From NCBI GenBank assembly GCA_036677145.1, contig JAKFFF010000009.1, positions 35,439-99,438 of the forward strand: DNA of 64,000 nucleotides. The letters run 5' to 3'. Every line of letters starts with the position of its first letter. Position 1 is the stretch's first letter. The translations under genes were made by a program, and so were the position numbers. This DNA comes from CADEED01 sp036677145 (lineage in GTDB: Bacteria; Pseudomonadota; Gammaproteobacteria; Steroidobacterales; Steroidobacteraceae). The notes under the pieces are model-generated. The model did no database searches. It was not told the origin of the DNA and saw only the letters and a program-made list of their open reading frames with translations. Positions 24,926-33,291 of the stretch are shown in pieces.

Positions 24926-26067
24926 GGCGCGAGGAAGGCCACGAGCTCGTCACGGCGCGCGAGCGTGTCGCGATAACCGAGCTCGATGAGCTCGCGTGTA
25001 TAACTGGATTCGAACATGAGATAGCTGGCCAGCAGGCTGCCGCTCGGGCCGCGCGCGCCGATGATGCGCATGAGCGCCCGCAGACTCAAAGGCATGGTAT
25101 CCGCGTGACGCACGGCGACCTGCGAAGGATCGACCGTCGGCGCAATCATCAGCGTGCGGATCTGCCGCGCGCCGGTCGCGGTGCCCGCGACGGCCGCGAG
25201 CCGGTTGATTCGCGCCAGGTTCTCGAGGTCGGCGGATATCTGGTCGCTGAACAGGGTATCGAGCATGTAACCGAAGAGCTGACCTGGCGTCGGCGGCGTG
25301 TCGGATGCGACGAATCGCGGGATCGCATCGAGATGCGTCGGGCGCACGCCGACCACCAGCAGGCGGTCCGCTCCCAGGTGTATGGCTGGCGATAGCGGCG
25401 CCGTCTGGCGCATGGCGCCATCGCCGAAATATTCCCCGTGCAGACTGGTCGGCGGAAACAGGAACGGGATGCCGAGACTGGCCATGAGGTAGTCGAGCGA
25501 CAGGGGCACGCGTTCGCCGTGCCGCTGGGCGCGCGACCATTCACTCACGGTCGTGTCCGCCTCGAAGAACGAGACCGATCGTGCGGTGAAATAACTGGTG
25601 GCGCACAGCGCCAGCGCGCGCAGTTCGCCGCGCGCCACGCTGCCGCGCACGGCGTCGAAGTCCGTCACCCGCGACAGCAGCGCGCGCAGCGGCGAATTGT
25701 CGAGTATCGAGCGGGGTGCTCCGACCATGCCGCCGGTCAGCAGCGAGCCCATCCAGCGCCCGCCCGCCCGCAACATCGCGCTCACATCGGAACGGAACAC
25801 GTGGTGGACGCGAAAATTGGCCCAGACGTTTTCGATCTCGGCGACCGACTGATGCCAGCGCACCACATTGCTGGCCAGGATGCTGGCGGCCACGGCGCCG
25901 GCCGAGGTCCCGACGATGATCGGGAACGGCCACTGGGTCCGCGGATGGATCTCCGCCAGCGCCTTGAGGACGCCGACCTGGTAGGCGGCGCGAGCGCCGC
26001 CCCCCGTCAGGATCAGGCCCGCGCGAGAAACGCCGGCGCCGGTACTGCTGGTATCCTCCTCCCCCAC
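24922..26067 (-). CDS. Patatin-like phospholipase family protein
   Basis: A 381-residue lipid acyl hydrolase. The oxyanion loop GGGARAAYQVG, the nucleophile elbow GTSAG (Ser about 55) and the catalytic Asp in the DGA motif (YFGDGAMRQ) form the expected Ser-Asp dyad. There is no signal peptide, so it probably acts on the cytoplasmic face of the membrane. It shares a four-base overlap with the downstream phosphopantetheinyl transferase gene, suggesting joint expression. Confidence 0.92.
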   Translation of the reverse strand: MGEEDTSSTGAGVSRAGLILTGGGARAAYQVGVLKALAEIHPRTQWPFPIIVGTSAGAVAASILASNVVRWHQSVAEIENVWANFRVHHVFRSDVSAMLRAGGRWMGSLLTGGMVGAPRSILDNSPLRALLSRVTDFDAVRGSVARGELRALALCATSYFTARSVSFFEADTTVSEWSRAQRHGERVPLSLDYLMASLGIPFLFPPTSLHGEYFGDGAMRQTAPLSPAIHLGADRLLVVGVRPTHLDAIPRFVASDTPPTPGQLFGYMLDTLFSDQISADLENLARINRLAAVAGTATGARQIRTLMIAPTVDPSQVAVRHADTMPLSLRALMRIIGARGPSGSLLASYLMFESSYTRELIELGYRDTLARRDELVAFLAP

Positions 26068-26098
26068 GACCCTTCCATTTCAACTCACGGAGAACACC

Positions 26099-26656
26099 AT
26101 GCTCGCACTTCGAAGGACTTTGGTCACCGCCCTCATTGCAGTGGCCGCAAGTGTCAGCGCCGGAACTCCCGCCGCGCCCGCCGAGGGCTCGGCCGCGCCC
26201 GCTTTCAAACTACAGGACCAGGCCGGCAAGTGGCACACGCTGGACCAGTACAAGGGCAAATGGGTGGTCCTGTACTTCTACCCGAAGGACAACACCCCGG
26301 GCTGCACCACCCAGGCCTGCGAGCTGCGCGACAACATCTTCGCGTTCCGCAAGGCGGATGCCGTGATCCTCGGCGTGAGTGTCGATGACGTCGCCTCGCA
26401 CGAGAAATTCGCCAAGGAACACAGCCTGCCCTTCGACATCCTGGCCGACCCTAACAAGGAAGTGACGAAGGCCTACGGCGCGAGCTGGAACCCGGCGCCG
26501 GGCGTCGAGCTGGCGAGCCGCACGACCTTCCTCATCGGACCGGACGGCAAGATCGTCAAGCACTGGGCGAAGGTCGACCCGAAGGGTCACTCGGACATGG
26601 TGCTCGCGGAGATCAAGGCGCACTCGCCGGCCCCGAAAGCGGACAAGGCCGGCTGA
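26099..26656 (+). CDS. Exported Bcp/PrxQ-type peroxiredoxin
   Basis: A 185-residue thiol peroxidase. An N-terminal signal peptide (about residues 1-22) precedes the AhpC/TSA fold. The motif PKDNTPGCTTQACELRD contains the peroxidatic Cys69 and the resolving Cys74, the atypical 2-Cys PrxQ arrangement with four residues between. Arg141 in ASRTTFLI matches the active-site Arg. The signal peptide suggests a periplasmic enzyme, unlike most cytoplasmic Bcp. GGAGA lies upstream of the start. Confidence 0.92.
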   Translation: MLALRRTLVTALIAVAASVSAGTPAAPAEGSAAPAFKLQDQAGKWHTLDQYKGKWVVLYFYPKDNTPGCTTQACELRDNIFAFRKADAVILGVSVDDVASHEKFAKEHSLPFDILADPNKEVTKAYGASWNPAPGVELASRTTFLIGPDGKIVKHWAKVDPKGHSDMVLAEIKAHSPAPKADKAG

Positions 26657-26677
26657 AACCCGGCAAGACGGACTGAC

Positions 26678-26717
26678 AAACGCCCGGCGGCCTCGCGGCC
26701 CCGGGCGTTTTCTTTTA
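26678..26717 (+). terminator. Rho-independent terminator after the peroxiredoxin gene
   Basis: A perfect 10-bp outer stem (AAACGCCCGG / CCGGGCGTTT) encloses a second small stem (GGCC / GGCC) and is followed by TCTTTTA. It lies between two convergent genes and can probably act on both strands. Confidence 0.85.
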
Positions 26718-26725
26718 CCTCGGGT

Positions 26726-27916
26726 TCAGTGCGTGCCGCGCCGCCTGAGTTCGCCCATCGCGGCGTCGAGTCCGGACAATGTCAGCGGAAACATGCGCTC
26801 GCCGACGAGCTGTCGCGTGATCTGCACCGACGCGGTCCACTCCCAGCGTTCCTCGGGTTCGGGATTGAGCCACACGAGCCGGGGGAAGTGCGCAGTGATG
26901 CGCTCCATCCAGGTTCGCCCGGTCTCGTCGTTCCAGTGCTCGACGCTGCCGCCCGGCTGCTCGATCTCATACGGACTCATCGTGGCGTCGCCGACGAACA
27001 CGACCCGGTAGTCGGAATTGAAGGTGCGCAACAGCGCTGCCGTGCTGGTGGTGGCGCTGAACCGGCGGCGGTTGTCCTTCCACAATCTTTCGTAGGGGAA
27101 ATTGTGGAAGTAGAAATACTCCAGGTGCCTGAACTCGGCGCGGGCCGCCGAAAACAGCTCCTCGCAGATCCGCACGTGATCGTCCATCGACCCGCCGACG
27201 TCGAGCAGCAGCAGCAACTTCACGGCGTTGCGCCGTTCGGGCACGAGTTTCAGATCGAGCAGGCCCGCGTTGCGCGCGGTCGCATCGATCGTGCCGTCGA
27301 GGTCGAGTTCTTCCGCCGCGCCTTCACGCGCGAAGCGGCGCAGACGCCGCAGCGCCATCTTGACGTTGCGCGTGTTGAGCTCGCGCGCATCGTCGTAGTT
27401 GGAGAATTCACGCGTATCCCAGACCTTGACCGCGCGACGGTGGCGCGAACCGGGCTGCCCGATGCGCACGCCCTCCGGGTTGTAACCCTGGTTGCCGAAC
27501 GGCGAAGTGCCGGCGGTGCCTATCCACTTGTTGCCGCCCTCGTGCCGGCCGCGTTGCTCGGCGAGACGCTGGCGCAAGGTCTCGAGGAGTTTCTCCCAAC
27601 CACCCAGGGCTTCGACCCGCCGTTTCTCCTCCTCGCTCAGCATTTTCGCGGTGAGCGCCGCGAGCCACTCCGCGGGCATCTCGGCCACCAGTTTCTCGAA
27701 CACGTGCTGCGCGCCGGCGAAATGTTCGGCGAACACCCGGTCGAAACGGTCGAAATGCCGCTCATCCTTCACGAGCGCCAGGCGCGCCAGGTAATAGAAC
27801 TCTTCGGGTGAGAATTCAGCCACGCGCGCCTCGAGCGCTTCCAGCAGGCTGAGGAATTCCGGCAGCGTGACCGGAACACCGCCCGCGCGCAGATCCGTGA
27901 AGAAGCGGATCAGCAT
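26726..27916 (-). CDS. CoxE-like von Willebrand factor A domain protein
   Basis: A 396-residue protein with an N-terminal helical region of the CoxE family and a C-terminal VWA domain. The metal-ion-dependent adhesion site appears as LLLLDVGGSMDDH, with Gly in place of the first Ser of the usual D-x-S-x-S. Such proteins pair with MoxR AAA+ ATPases as chaperone or metal-insertion modules. The MoxR-type gene lies 12 bases upstream on the same strand. The client is unknown here. Confidence 0.88.
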   Translation of the reverse strand: MLIRFFTDLRAGGVPVTLPEFLSLLEALEARVAEFSPEEFYYLARLALVKDERHFDRFDRVFAEHFAGAQHVFEKLVAEMPAEWLAALTAKMLSEEEKRRVEALGGWEKLLETLRQRLAEQRGRHEGGNKWIGTAGTSPFGNQGYNPEGVRIGQPGSRHRRAVKVWDTREFSNYDDARELNTRNVKMALRRLRRFAREGAAEELDLDGTIDATARNAGLLDLKLVPERRNAVKLLLLLDVGGSMDDHVRICEELFSAARAEFRHLEYFYFHNFPYERLWKDNRRRFSATTSTAALLRTFNSDYRVVFVGDATMSPYEIEQPGGSVEHWNDETGRTWMERITAHFPRLVWLNPEPEERWEWTASVQITRQLVGERMFPLTLSGLDAAMGELRRRGTH

Positions 27917-27928
27917 CGCGGCCCGGTC

Positions 27929-28783
27929 TCAGCGCCCCGCGCGCCGGTTCAGGAAGACCAGCTGCTCGAACAGGTGCACGTCCTGTTCGTTCTTGAGCAA
28001 CGCGCCATGCAGGACCGGAATCGTCTTCTTCGGATCGCCCGATCGCAGCGCCTCGGGCGGGATGTCTTCGGCGACCAGTAGTTTGATCCAGTCGAGCAAT
28101 TCGGAGGTCGAAGGTTTCTTGCGCAGTCCGGGGGTTTCGCGCACCTCGAAGAATGCCGTCAGCGCTTCGCGCAGCAGGTCGGACTTCAGGCCCGGAAAAT
28201 GCACCCGCACGATCTTCTCCATCGTCTCGGTATCCGGAAAGCGGATGTAGTGGAAGAAACAGCGCCGCAGGAATGCGTCCGGCAGTTCCTTCTCGTTGTT
28301 GCTGGTGATGAGGATGATGGGCCGGTGGCGCGCTTTCACGAGCTCGCGCGTCTCGTGCACGTAGAACTCCATGCGGTCGAGCTCGCGCAGCAGGTCGTTC
28401 GGGAACTCGATGTCCGCCTTGTCGATCTCGTCGATGAGCAGCACCGGCTGCGTCTCCGACTCGAACGCCTCCCACAGGCTTCCCTTGACGATGTAGTTGC
28501 GGATGTCGTGCACGCGTTCGTCGCCGAGCTGCGAATCGCGCAGCCGCGAAACGGCGTCGTATTCGTACAGGCCCTGCTGCGCCTTGCTGGTCGACTTGAT
28601 GTGCCACTCGTGCAGCGGACGCGACAAGGAGCGCGCGATTTCCTCCGCGAGCTGCGTCTTGCCGGTGCCGGGCTCGCCCTTGATGAGCAGCGGACGTCCA
28701 AGGGTGACCGCCGCGTTCACGGCCATCATGAGGTCGGGCGTGGCGACGTAGCGCTCGGTGCCGGTAAAGCGTGTTTCAGTCAT
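27929..28783 (-). CDS. MoxR-family AAA+ ATPase
   Basis: A 284-residue ATPase. Walker A is IKGEPGTGKTQLAEE, Walker B is PVLLIDEIDKAD, sensor 1 is ILITSNNEKELPDAFLRRC with the following arginine finger. It is of the type commonly linked to CoxE/VWA proteins. With the downstream VWA gene it forms a two-gene module; the acylase gene 47 bases upstream and pyruvate kinase further up lie on the same strand and could be cotranscribed. Confidence 0.92.
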   Translation of the reverse strand: MTETRFTGTERYVATPDLMMAVNAAVTLGRPLLIKGEPGTGKTQLAEEIARSLSRPLHEWHIKSTSKAQQGLYEYDAVSRLRDSQLGDERVHDIRNYIVKGSLWEAFESETQPVLLIDEIDKADIEFPNDLLRELDRMEFYVHETRELVKARHRPIILITSNNEKELPDAFLRRCFFHYIRFPDTETMEKIVRVHFPGLKSDLLREALTAFFEVRETPGLRKKPSTSELLDWIKLLVAEDIPPEALRSGDPKKTIPVLHGALLKNEQDVHLFEQLVFLNRRAGR

Positions 28784-28830
28784 GCGCCGAGCTTATGCCG
28801 GCCCGGCGCCGCGCGGCCAGCGGCCAGCGC

Positions 28831-31251
28831 CTACTGGGTGGCTCGCGGGCGCAGTGTCAGCGTGTGTTGCGTCGGACCCGGCAGGAATGGCGTGGGCACG
28901 CCACGGGCCCAGTCGTCGAAACCGCTGCGATAAAACGGCGACAGCGGATGGCCGGAGTTTCCGCCCGGCAGTTGCAGATAACCGTCGGACTCACGCCCCG
29001 GCGACACCGCGAATCGTTCGGAGGCGCCGAACGCGCCGTCCTGGACTCGCGGCATGTGATGGTCACCGGCGAGTTCGAGGGTCGGCATGTCGACCAGCCG
29101 TGGCAAGAGCGGAACAGCACTCGACAAGGGATGGCGCACCACCACCGGCTTGCGGCGGCCGTAAGTGCAGGCCGCTAGGTTCGCGCAGTCTTCGTGCAGG
29201 TTTGCGATCGTCGCATCGACGCGCGCCAACAGGAATGCGCGCCAGTCTCCACCGCCGGGCGGCGCGATGGCCGGGGGACGTACCTTCACGAGCCGCCAGC
29301 CCGCGGCCTCGAACTGCGCGGGTCGGCGCAGCCTCACATCCGCGCCCAGGTACGCGGCCGTCAGCGAATTCCACAGAGTGTCCAGCGTCTCGCCGCGAAA
29401 TTCGCGCACCAGCCGGTAACCGACCGACTCGGGATTCGCATGCGGGCTTGCTTCGCTGAGCAGCGCGCGGAATTCGCGCCGCGGCGGCATTTCCGCCAGC
29501 GCCGCATCGTCGAGCAGCGCGAGCAGCAACTCGGACCAGCGCGCGAGGAACAACGCGCGGGTATCGAGTTGTATGGCGAGCATGTCCGCTTCGGTGGCCG
29601 GATGCGCGAGCCCCAGCAGTCCGTCGCGGATCTGCCGCGCGCGCGCGCCAATGTCGTAACCGCCCGCGCCGACCTCCACTTCATCGTCGCCGAGCACCGC
29701 TTCGAGCGCGCCGTCGACCACGCGTTGATTCGCGGTCCACAGCCGGCCCACCGGTGGATTGGCGATCTTCGGATGATCGAGCGCGTCGCGGAACTCGAGC
29801 GGACCGAACAGCCGGTCCGGGCCGGTGCCGCGCGGCACGCGGCCTAACAATGTCCAGGCGATGCGTCCGTAGACATCACCCAGCACGGCGTTTTGCCCCG
29901 GAATTCCGATGCGCGGTGCGAGCGCCAGCGCGGCATCGACGTTGCGCGCGTTCTCGAGGGTGAGCAAGGCGAAGTTGGTTGCCTCCGGGCGCGTCGCGAG
30001 CCACGCGGCCTGCAGGCACTGTCCGGTCGCGACGTCGGCGGCGTATTCCTCGCCATCGAGAACCACCCCGGCTTCCACGTCGCGGAATTCCACCTGCGCG
30101 TCAGCGGCGCCGCGCACGACGATGCGCTCGCGGCGCACCGGGTAGTCAGGCGACGCGCAGGGACCCCAGCGCACATCGGAAAAATCGCCATAACTGTTGG
30201 TGAAGCCCCAGGCGATGCCGCCATTGGAGCCCGCCGCCACCGCCGGCGTGCCCGGCAGCGTCACACCGGTGATGTCCAGCATCGGCGCGCTCGTCACTCG
30301 CAGCCGCGCCGGATACCAGACCACCGGCACGCCCAGGTCGAGGTGCATGTCGTTGGCGATGAGCGCAACGCCCGATTTCGTGTGAAGGCCCGACACCGCC
30401 CAGTTGTTGCTGCCCGGCGCCCGTGGCTCATCCGCGCGCGTGGCCGCGGGCGGCGCGAAACGCAGCAGCGCTGGGAAAGGATCCTTGAGCACGGGGGCGC
30501 GTCCGGCGCACGCGGCCTCGCCACAAGGCGCATCGGCGGTGTAGTTGGGAGTGTCCCATCCCGAGTGCCCGGGATGGATGAACGCGATGAGTGCGTGCGC
30601 GGCTTCCGGCGTGGCGCCCTGCGCCGCCGTGACGGCGCGCTCGAGCCGGCGCCGCTCGATCTCGTCGCGCAGCGCGCCGTACTGCAGTTGCCACCACATC
30701 GAATGGACCACGAGCACCGAGTCTTCCGCCGTCCAGGGCCGCGGCTCGGCGCGCAGCAGCAGGTATTCCCACGGACGCGCGCGCAGTGCGGTGAGGCCGG
30801 CGTTGACGCCGCGTGCGTACGCCTCGATGAGGCCGCGCTCGGTTTCCGGCGCCGCCTCGACCACGCGATGCGCGACCGCACGGAACGCAAAGCGGCGGGC
30901 GCGCGTGTCCTGCGCGAGCGCCACCGGGCCGAACAGCTCGGACAGTTCGCCGGCCGCGAGGCGGCGCGAAAGATCCATCTGGAAATAGCGGTCCTGCGCG
31001 TGCGCGAAGCCGGTAGCCCAGGCGAGATCGGTCCGTGAGTCAGCGGTGATGGTGGGACGACCGGACGCGTCCCGTTCGATCGTGGCCGCGGCACTGAGTC
31101 CAGCATCGGGAGCGGCGCCCTCGGCCGCGATGACTTCACCATCGAGTTGCGGCAACGAAAGCCGCAACACCCACCAGCCCGCCGCGAACGTCAGCAACGC
31201 GACGACCGCGACGGCAAGCACAGTCCATCGCAGCCAGCGCAGCCAACGCAT
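28831..31251 (-). CDS. Penicillin acylase-family (Ntn) amidohydrolase
   Basis: An 806-residue precursor. One N-terminal membrane or signal helix (residues 9-28) is followed by the alpha chain, a spacer and the beta chain. Autocatalytic cleavage should occur before Ser281 in RAPGSNNWAVSG, the N-terminal nucleophile. The FAHAQDRYFQMDLSRRLAAGELSELFG block is the typical alpha-chain signature. Family members hydrolyse beta-lactams, acyl-homoserine lactones or lipopeptides; the sequence does not tell which. It begins 13 bases after pyruvate kinase. Confidence 0.9.
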   Translation of the reverse strand: MRWLRWLRWTVLAVAVVALLTFAAGWWVLRLSLPQLDGEVIAAEGAAPDAGLSAAATIERDASGRPTITADSRTDLAWATGFAHAQDRYFQMDLSRRLAAGELSELFGPVALAQDTRARRFAFRAVAHRVVEAAPETERGLIEAYARGVNAGLTALRARPWEYLLLRAEPRPWTAEDSVLVVHSMWWQLQYGALRDEIERRRLERAVTAAQGATPEAAHALIAFIHPGHSGWDTPNYTADAPCGEAACAGRAPVLKDPFPALLRFAPPAATRADEPRAPGSNNWAVSGLHTKSGVALIANDMHLDLGVPVVWYPARLRVTSAPMLDITGVTLPGTPAVAAGSNGGIAWGFTNSYGDFSDVRWGPCASPDYPVRRERIVVRGAADAQVEFRDVEAGVVLDGEEYAADVATGQCLQAAWLATRPEATNFALLTLENARNVDAALALAPRIGIPGQNAVLGDVYGRIAWTLLGRVPRGTGPDRLFGPLEFRDALDHPKIANPPVGRLWTANQRVVDGALEAVLGDDEVEVGAGGYDIGARARQIRDGLLGLAHPATEADMLAIQLDTRALFLARWSELLLALLDDAALAEMPPRREFRALLSEASPHANPESVGYRLVREFRGETLDTLWNSLTAAYLGADVRLRRPAQFEAAGWRLVKVRPPAIAPPGGGDWRAFLLARVDATIANLHEDCANLAACTYGRRKPVVVRHPLSSAVPLLPRLVDMPTLELAGDHHMPRVQDGAFGASERFAVSPGRESDGYLQLPGGNSGHPLSPFYRSGFDDWARGVPTPFLPGPTQHTLTLRPRATQ

Positions 31252-31264
31252 CGAGCCGGTCAGC

Positions 31265-32713
31265 TCAGTCGTTCGGAACGCGCAGGATGGTCAGCGCGTT
31301 GGTGCCGCCGGTAATGCCGGTGAGCTCACCCTTGGTCACGATGACGAGGTCGCCTTTGTCGACGAGCTCGAGCTGCAGCAGCATGGTCAGGATCGCCTTG
31401 AACAGCTCGGTGGTGCGCACTTCGGGAATGTCGAAGGGCACTGGATAGACACCGCGATACAGCGTGACACGGCGGCGCGTCGATTCGTGGCGCGTGAACG
31501 CGTAGATCGGAATGTCGGCGCGCGAGCGCGACATCCACAACGGAGTCGTGCCGGACTCGGTCAGGGCGACAATGGCTCGCACCTTCATGTGATTCGCGGT
31601 GTACATCACCGCCATCGCGATCGCTTCTTCGGAGCGGTCCACGACGCCATCGACCCGATGCCGGATGCGGCTGTGGGTGAGCTGATATTTTTCGGCGCCG
31701 TTGATGACTTCTTCCATCGCCTGCACGGCCTTGATCGGATGTTTGCCGACGGCGCTTTCGGCCGAGAGCATCACCGCATCAGTGCCGTCCATCACGGCAT
31801 TGGCGACGTCGGAGACTTCGGCGCGTGTCGGCACCGGGCTCGTGATCATCGACTCCATCATCTGCGTCGCCGTGATCACCGCCTTATTGCGCGTGCGCGA
31901 TTCGTGAATGATGGTTTTCTGCAAGCCCGTGATCGCCGCGTAACCCATTTCGACGCCCAGGTCGCCGCGGGCAACCATGACGACGTCGGAGGCGTCGATG
32001 ATCTCGGTGAGATTGTGGATGGCCTCGTGACGTTCGACTTTCGCGCAGATGTGGGCCTGGCCGCCCGCGGCGCGCACCAGTTCGCGCGCGAGGTTCATGT
32101 CCTTGGCGTCGCGCGGGAACGAGACGGCGACGTAATCGACGCCCTTGCTGCACGCGAACTTGATGTCCTCGCGATCCTTGTCCGTGAGCGCGGGCGCGGA
32201 GATGCCGCCGCCCTTGAGGTTCACGCCCTTGCGGTTCGAAAGCTCGCCACCGGCGATCACCTTCGTGTCGATACGCGTGCCGGACACTTGCGTGACTTCG
32301 AGTTCGATGAGGCCGTCGTTGAGCAACAGGATATTGCCGGGCTTCACGTCCTTCGGCAGGTCCTTGTAGGCGCATCCCACCACCTGCTCATTACCCGCGT
32401 TGATGTCGTGCGCGGTATCGAGCGCGAAGGCCTGGCCGTCCTTGAGATCGACCGACTTGTTAGTGAAGCTCTCGATGCGGATCTTGGGTCCCCCGAGATC
32501 CGCGAGAATGCCCACGTAACGTCCGGCGCGGCGCGCCGCTTCGTGCACGAGGTCGATGCGCCGCCCGTGATCTTCCTGTTTGCCGTGGGAGAAGTTGACC
32601 CGCGCCACGTCGAGGCCGACGCGGACCATTTCGGTCAGAACTTCGATGGAATCGGTGGAGGGGCCAAGGGTCGCGACGATCTTGGTGCGCGAGTGCATCT
32701 GACGGTCTTGCAT
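31265..32713 (-). CDS. pyk: Pyruvate kinase
   Basis: A 482-residue enzyme making pyruvate and ATP from PEP and ADP. Visible motifs are RTKIVATLGPST, VARVNFSHG, the K+/Mg2+ site ADLGGPKIR, the catalytic Lys region ICAKVERHEA, MVARGDLGVEMG and ITATQMMESMI. The C-terminal domain is present and ends GGTNALTILRV. The length fits PykA type II. The start may be the first ATG (32713) or an internal one at 32698. It lies apart from the gap-pgk cluster. Confidence 0.97.
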   Translation of the reverse strand: MQDRQMHSRTKIVATLGPSTDSIEVLTEMVRVGLDVARVNFSHGKQEDHGRRIDLVHEAARRAGRYVGILADLGGPKIRIESFTNKSVDLKDGQAFALDTAHDINAGNEQVVGCAYKDLPKDVKPGNILLLNDGLIELEVTQVSGTRIDTKVIAGGELSNRKGVNLKGGGISAPALTDKDREDIKFACSKGVDYVAVSFPRDAKDMNLARELVRAAGGQAHICAKVERHEAIHNLTEIIDASDVVMVARGDLGVEMGYAAITGLQKTIIHESRTRNKAVITATQMMESMITSPVPTRAEVSDVANAVMDGTDAVMLSAESAVGKHPIKAVQAMEEVINGAEKYQLTHSRIRHRVDGVVDRSEEAIAMAVMYTANHMKVRAIVALTESGTTPLWMSRSRADIPIYAFTRHESTRRRVTLYRGVYPVPFDIPEVRTTELFKAILTMLLQLELVDKGDLVIVTKGELTGITGGTNALTILRVPND

Positions 32714-32789
32714 AGGGCGCGCATTCTGCCATGCGTTTTCACCGCGTGGCGCATAATCCAGGGCGCAATTTCATTCTCCGGAGGGTTCG

Positions 32790-33212
32790 ATGTTCAAGCA
32801 ATTCCGGGCACTTATGCTCGCCGGGCTCGTTTTTGGAGCGTGCCTGCCGCTGACCCATGCAGCGGACACGGCAACCACGCCTCGCGTATTCGAGATCAGG
32901 ACGTATTACACGTTTCCCGGGCGCCTGCCCGCCCTGCACAAACGCTTTCGCGAGCACACGATGAAGATGTTCGAGAAACACGGCATGACGAACATCGGCT
33001 ACTGGACGCCGCAGGACAGCCCCGGCAAGGACAACACCCTCATTTACGTGGTCTCGCACGCGAGCCGCGAACAGGCCAAAGCGAATTGGGCTGCGTTCAT
33101 CGCGGACCCCGAATGGCAGAAGATTGCCGCCGATTCGCAGCTGGACGGAAAGATCGTGGAGAAGATCGAGTCGGTATTCGTCGATGCGACCGACTATTCC
33201 CCACTGAAGTAA
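32790..33212 (+). CDS. Secreted NIPSNAP-domain protein
   Basis: A 140-residue protein with a cleavable signal peptide (about residues 1-24, ending LTHAADT) followed by a NIPSNAP domain (RVFEIRTYYTFPGRLPALHKRF, GYWTPQD, LIYVVSHASREQAKANWAAF). NIPSNAP domains are ferredoxin-like alpha/beta barrels; bacterial forms have no settled function. CGGAGGG precedes the start. It is a single-gene unit between pyk (divergent) and pgk (convergent). Confidence 0.85.
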   Translation: MFKQFRALMLAGLVFGACLPLTHAADTATTPRVFEIRTYYTFPGRLPALHKRFREHTMKMFEKHGMTNIGYWTPQDSPGKDNTLIYVVSHASREQAKANWAAFIADPEWQKIAADSQLDGKIVEKIESVFVDATDYSPLK

Positions 33213-33221
33213 CGCACTCGG

Positions 33222-33267
33222 CCCCAAAAAGAAACGCCGGCCCTTCCGCGAAGAAGGGGCCGGCGTT
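33222..33267 (-). terminator. Rho-independent terminator of the tkt-gap-pgk unit
   Basis: A 10-bp perfect stem (AACGCCGGCC / GGCCGGCGTT, 33233-33242 and 33258-33267), extended inward with one bulge. Read on the minus strand it is followed by TTTCTTTTTGGGG. It may also stop NIPSNAP transcription from the other side, though less strongly as no T-run follows on the plus strand. Confidence 0.8.
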
Positions 33268-33291
33268 CCTGGTACTGACCAGGAAGACTAT

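Noticed and set aside
26099..26656. A TlpA/ResA-type thioredoxin instead of a peroxiredoxin
   Set aside because: The motif is TPGCTTQAC, the PrxQ peroxidatic and resolving cysteine pattern, and not W-C-x-x-C.
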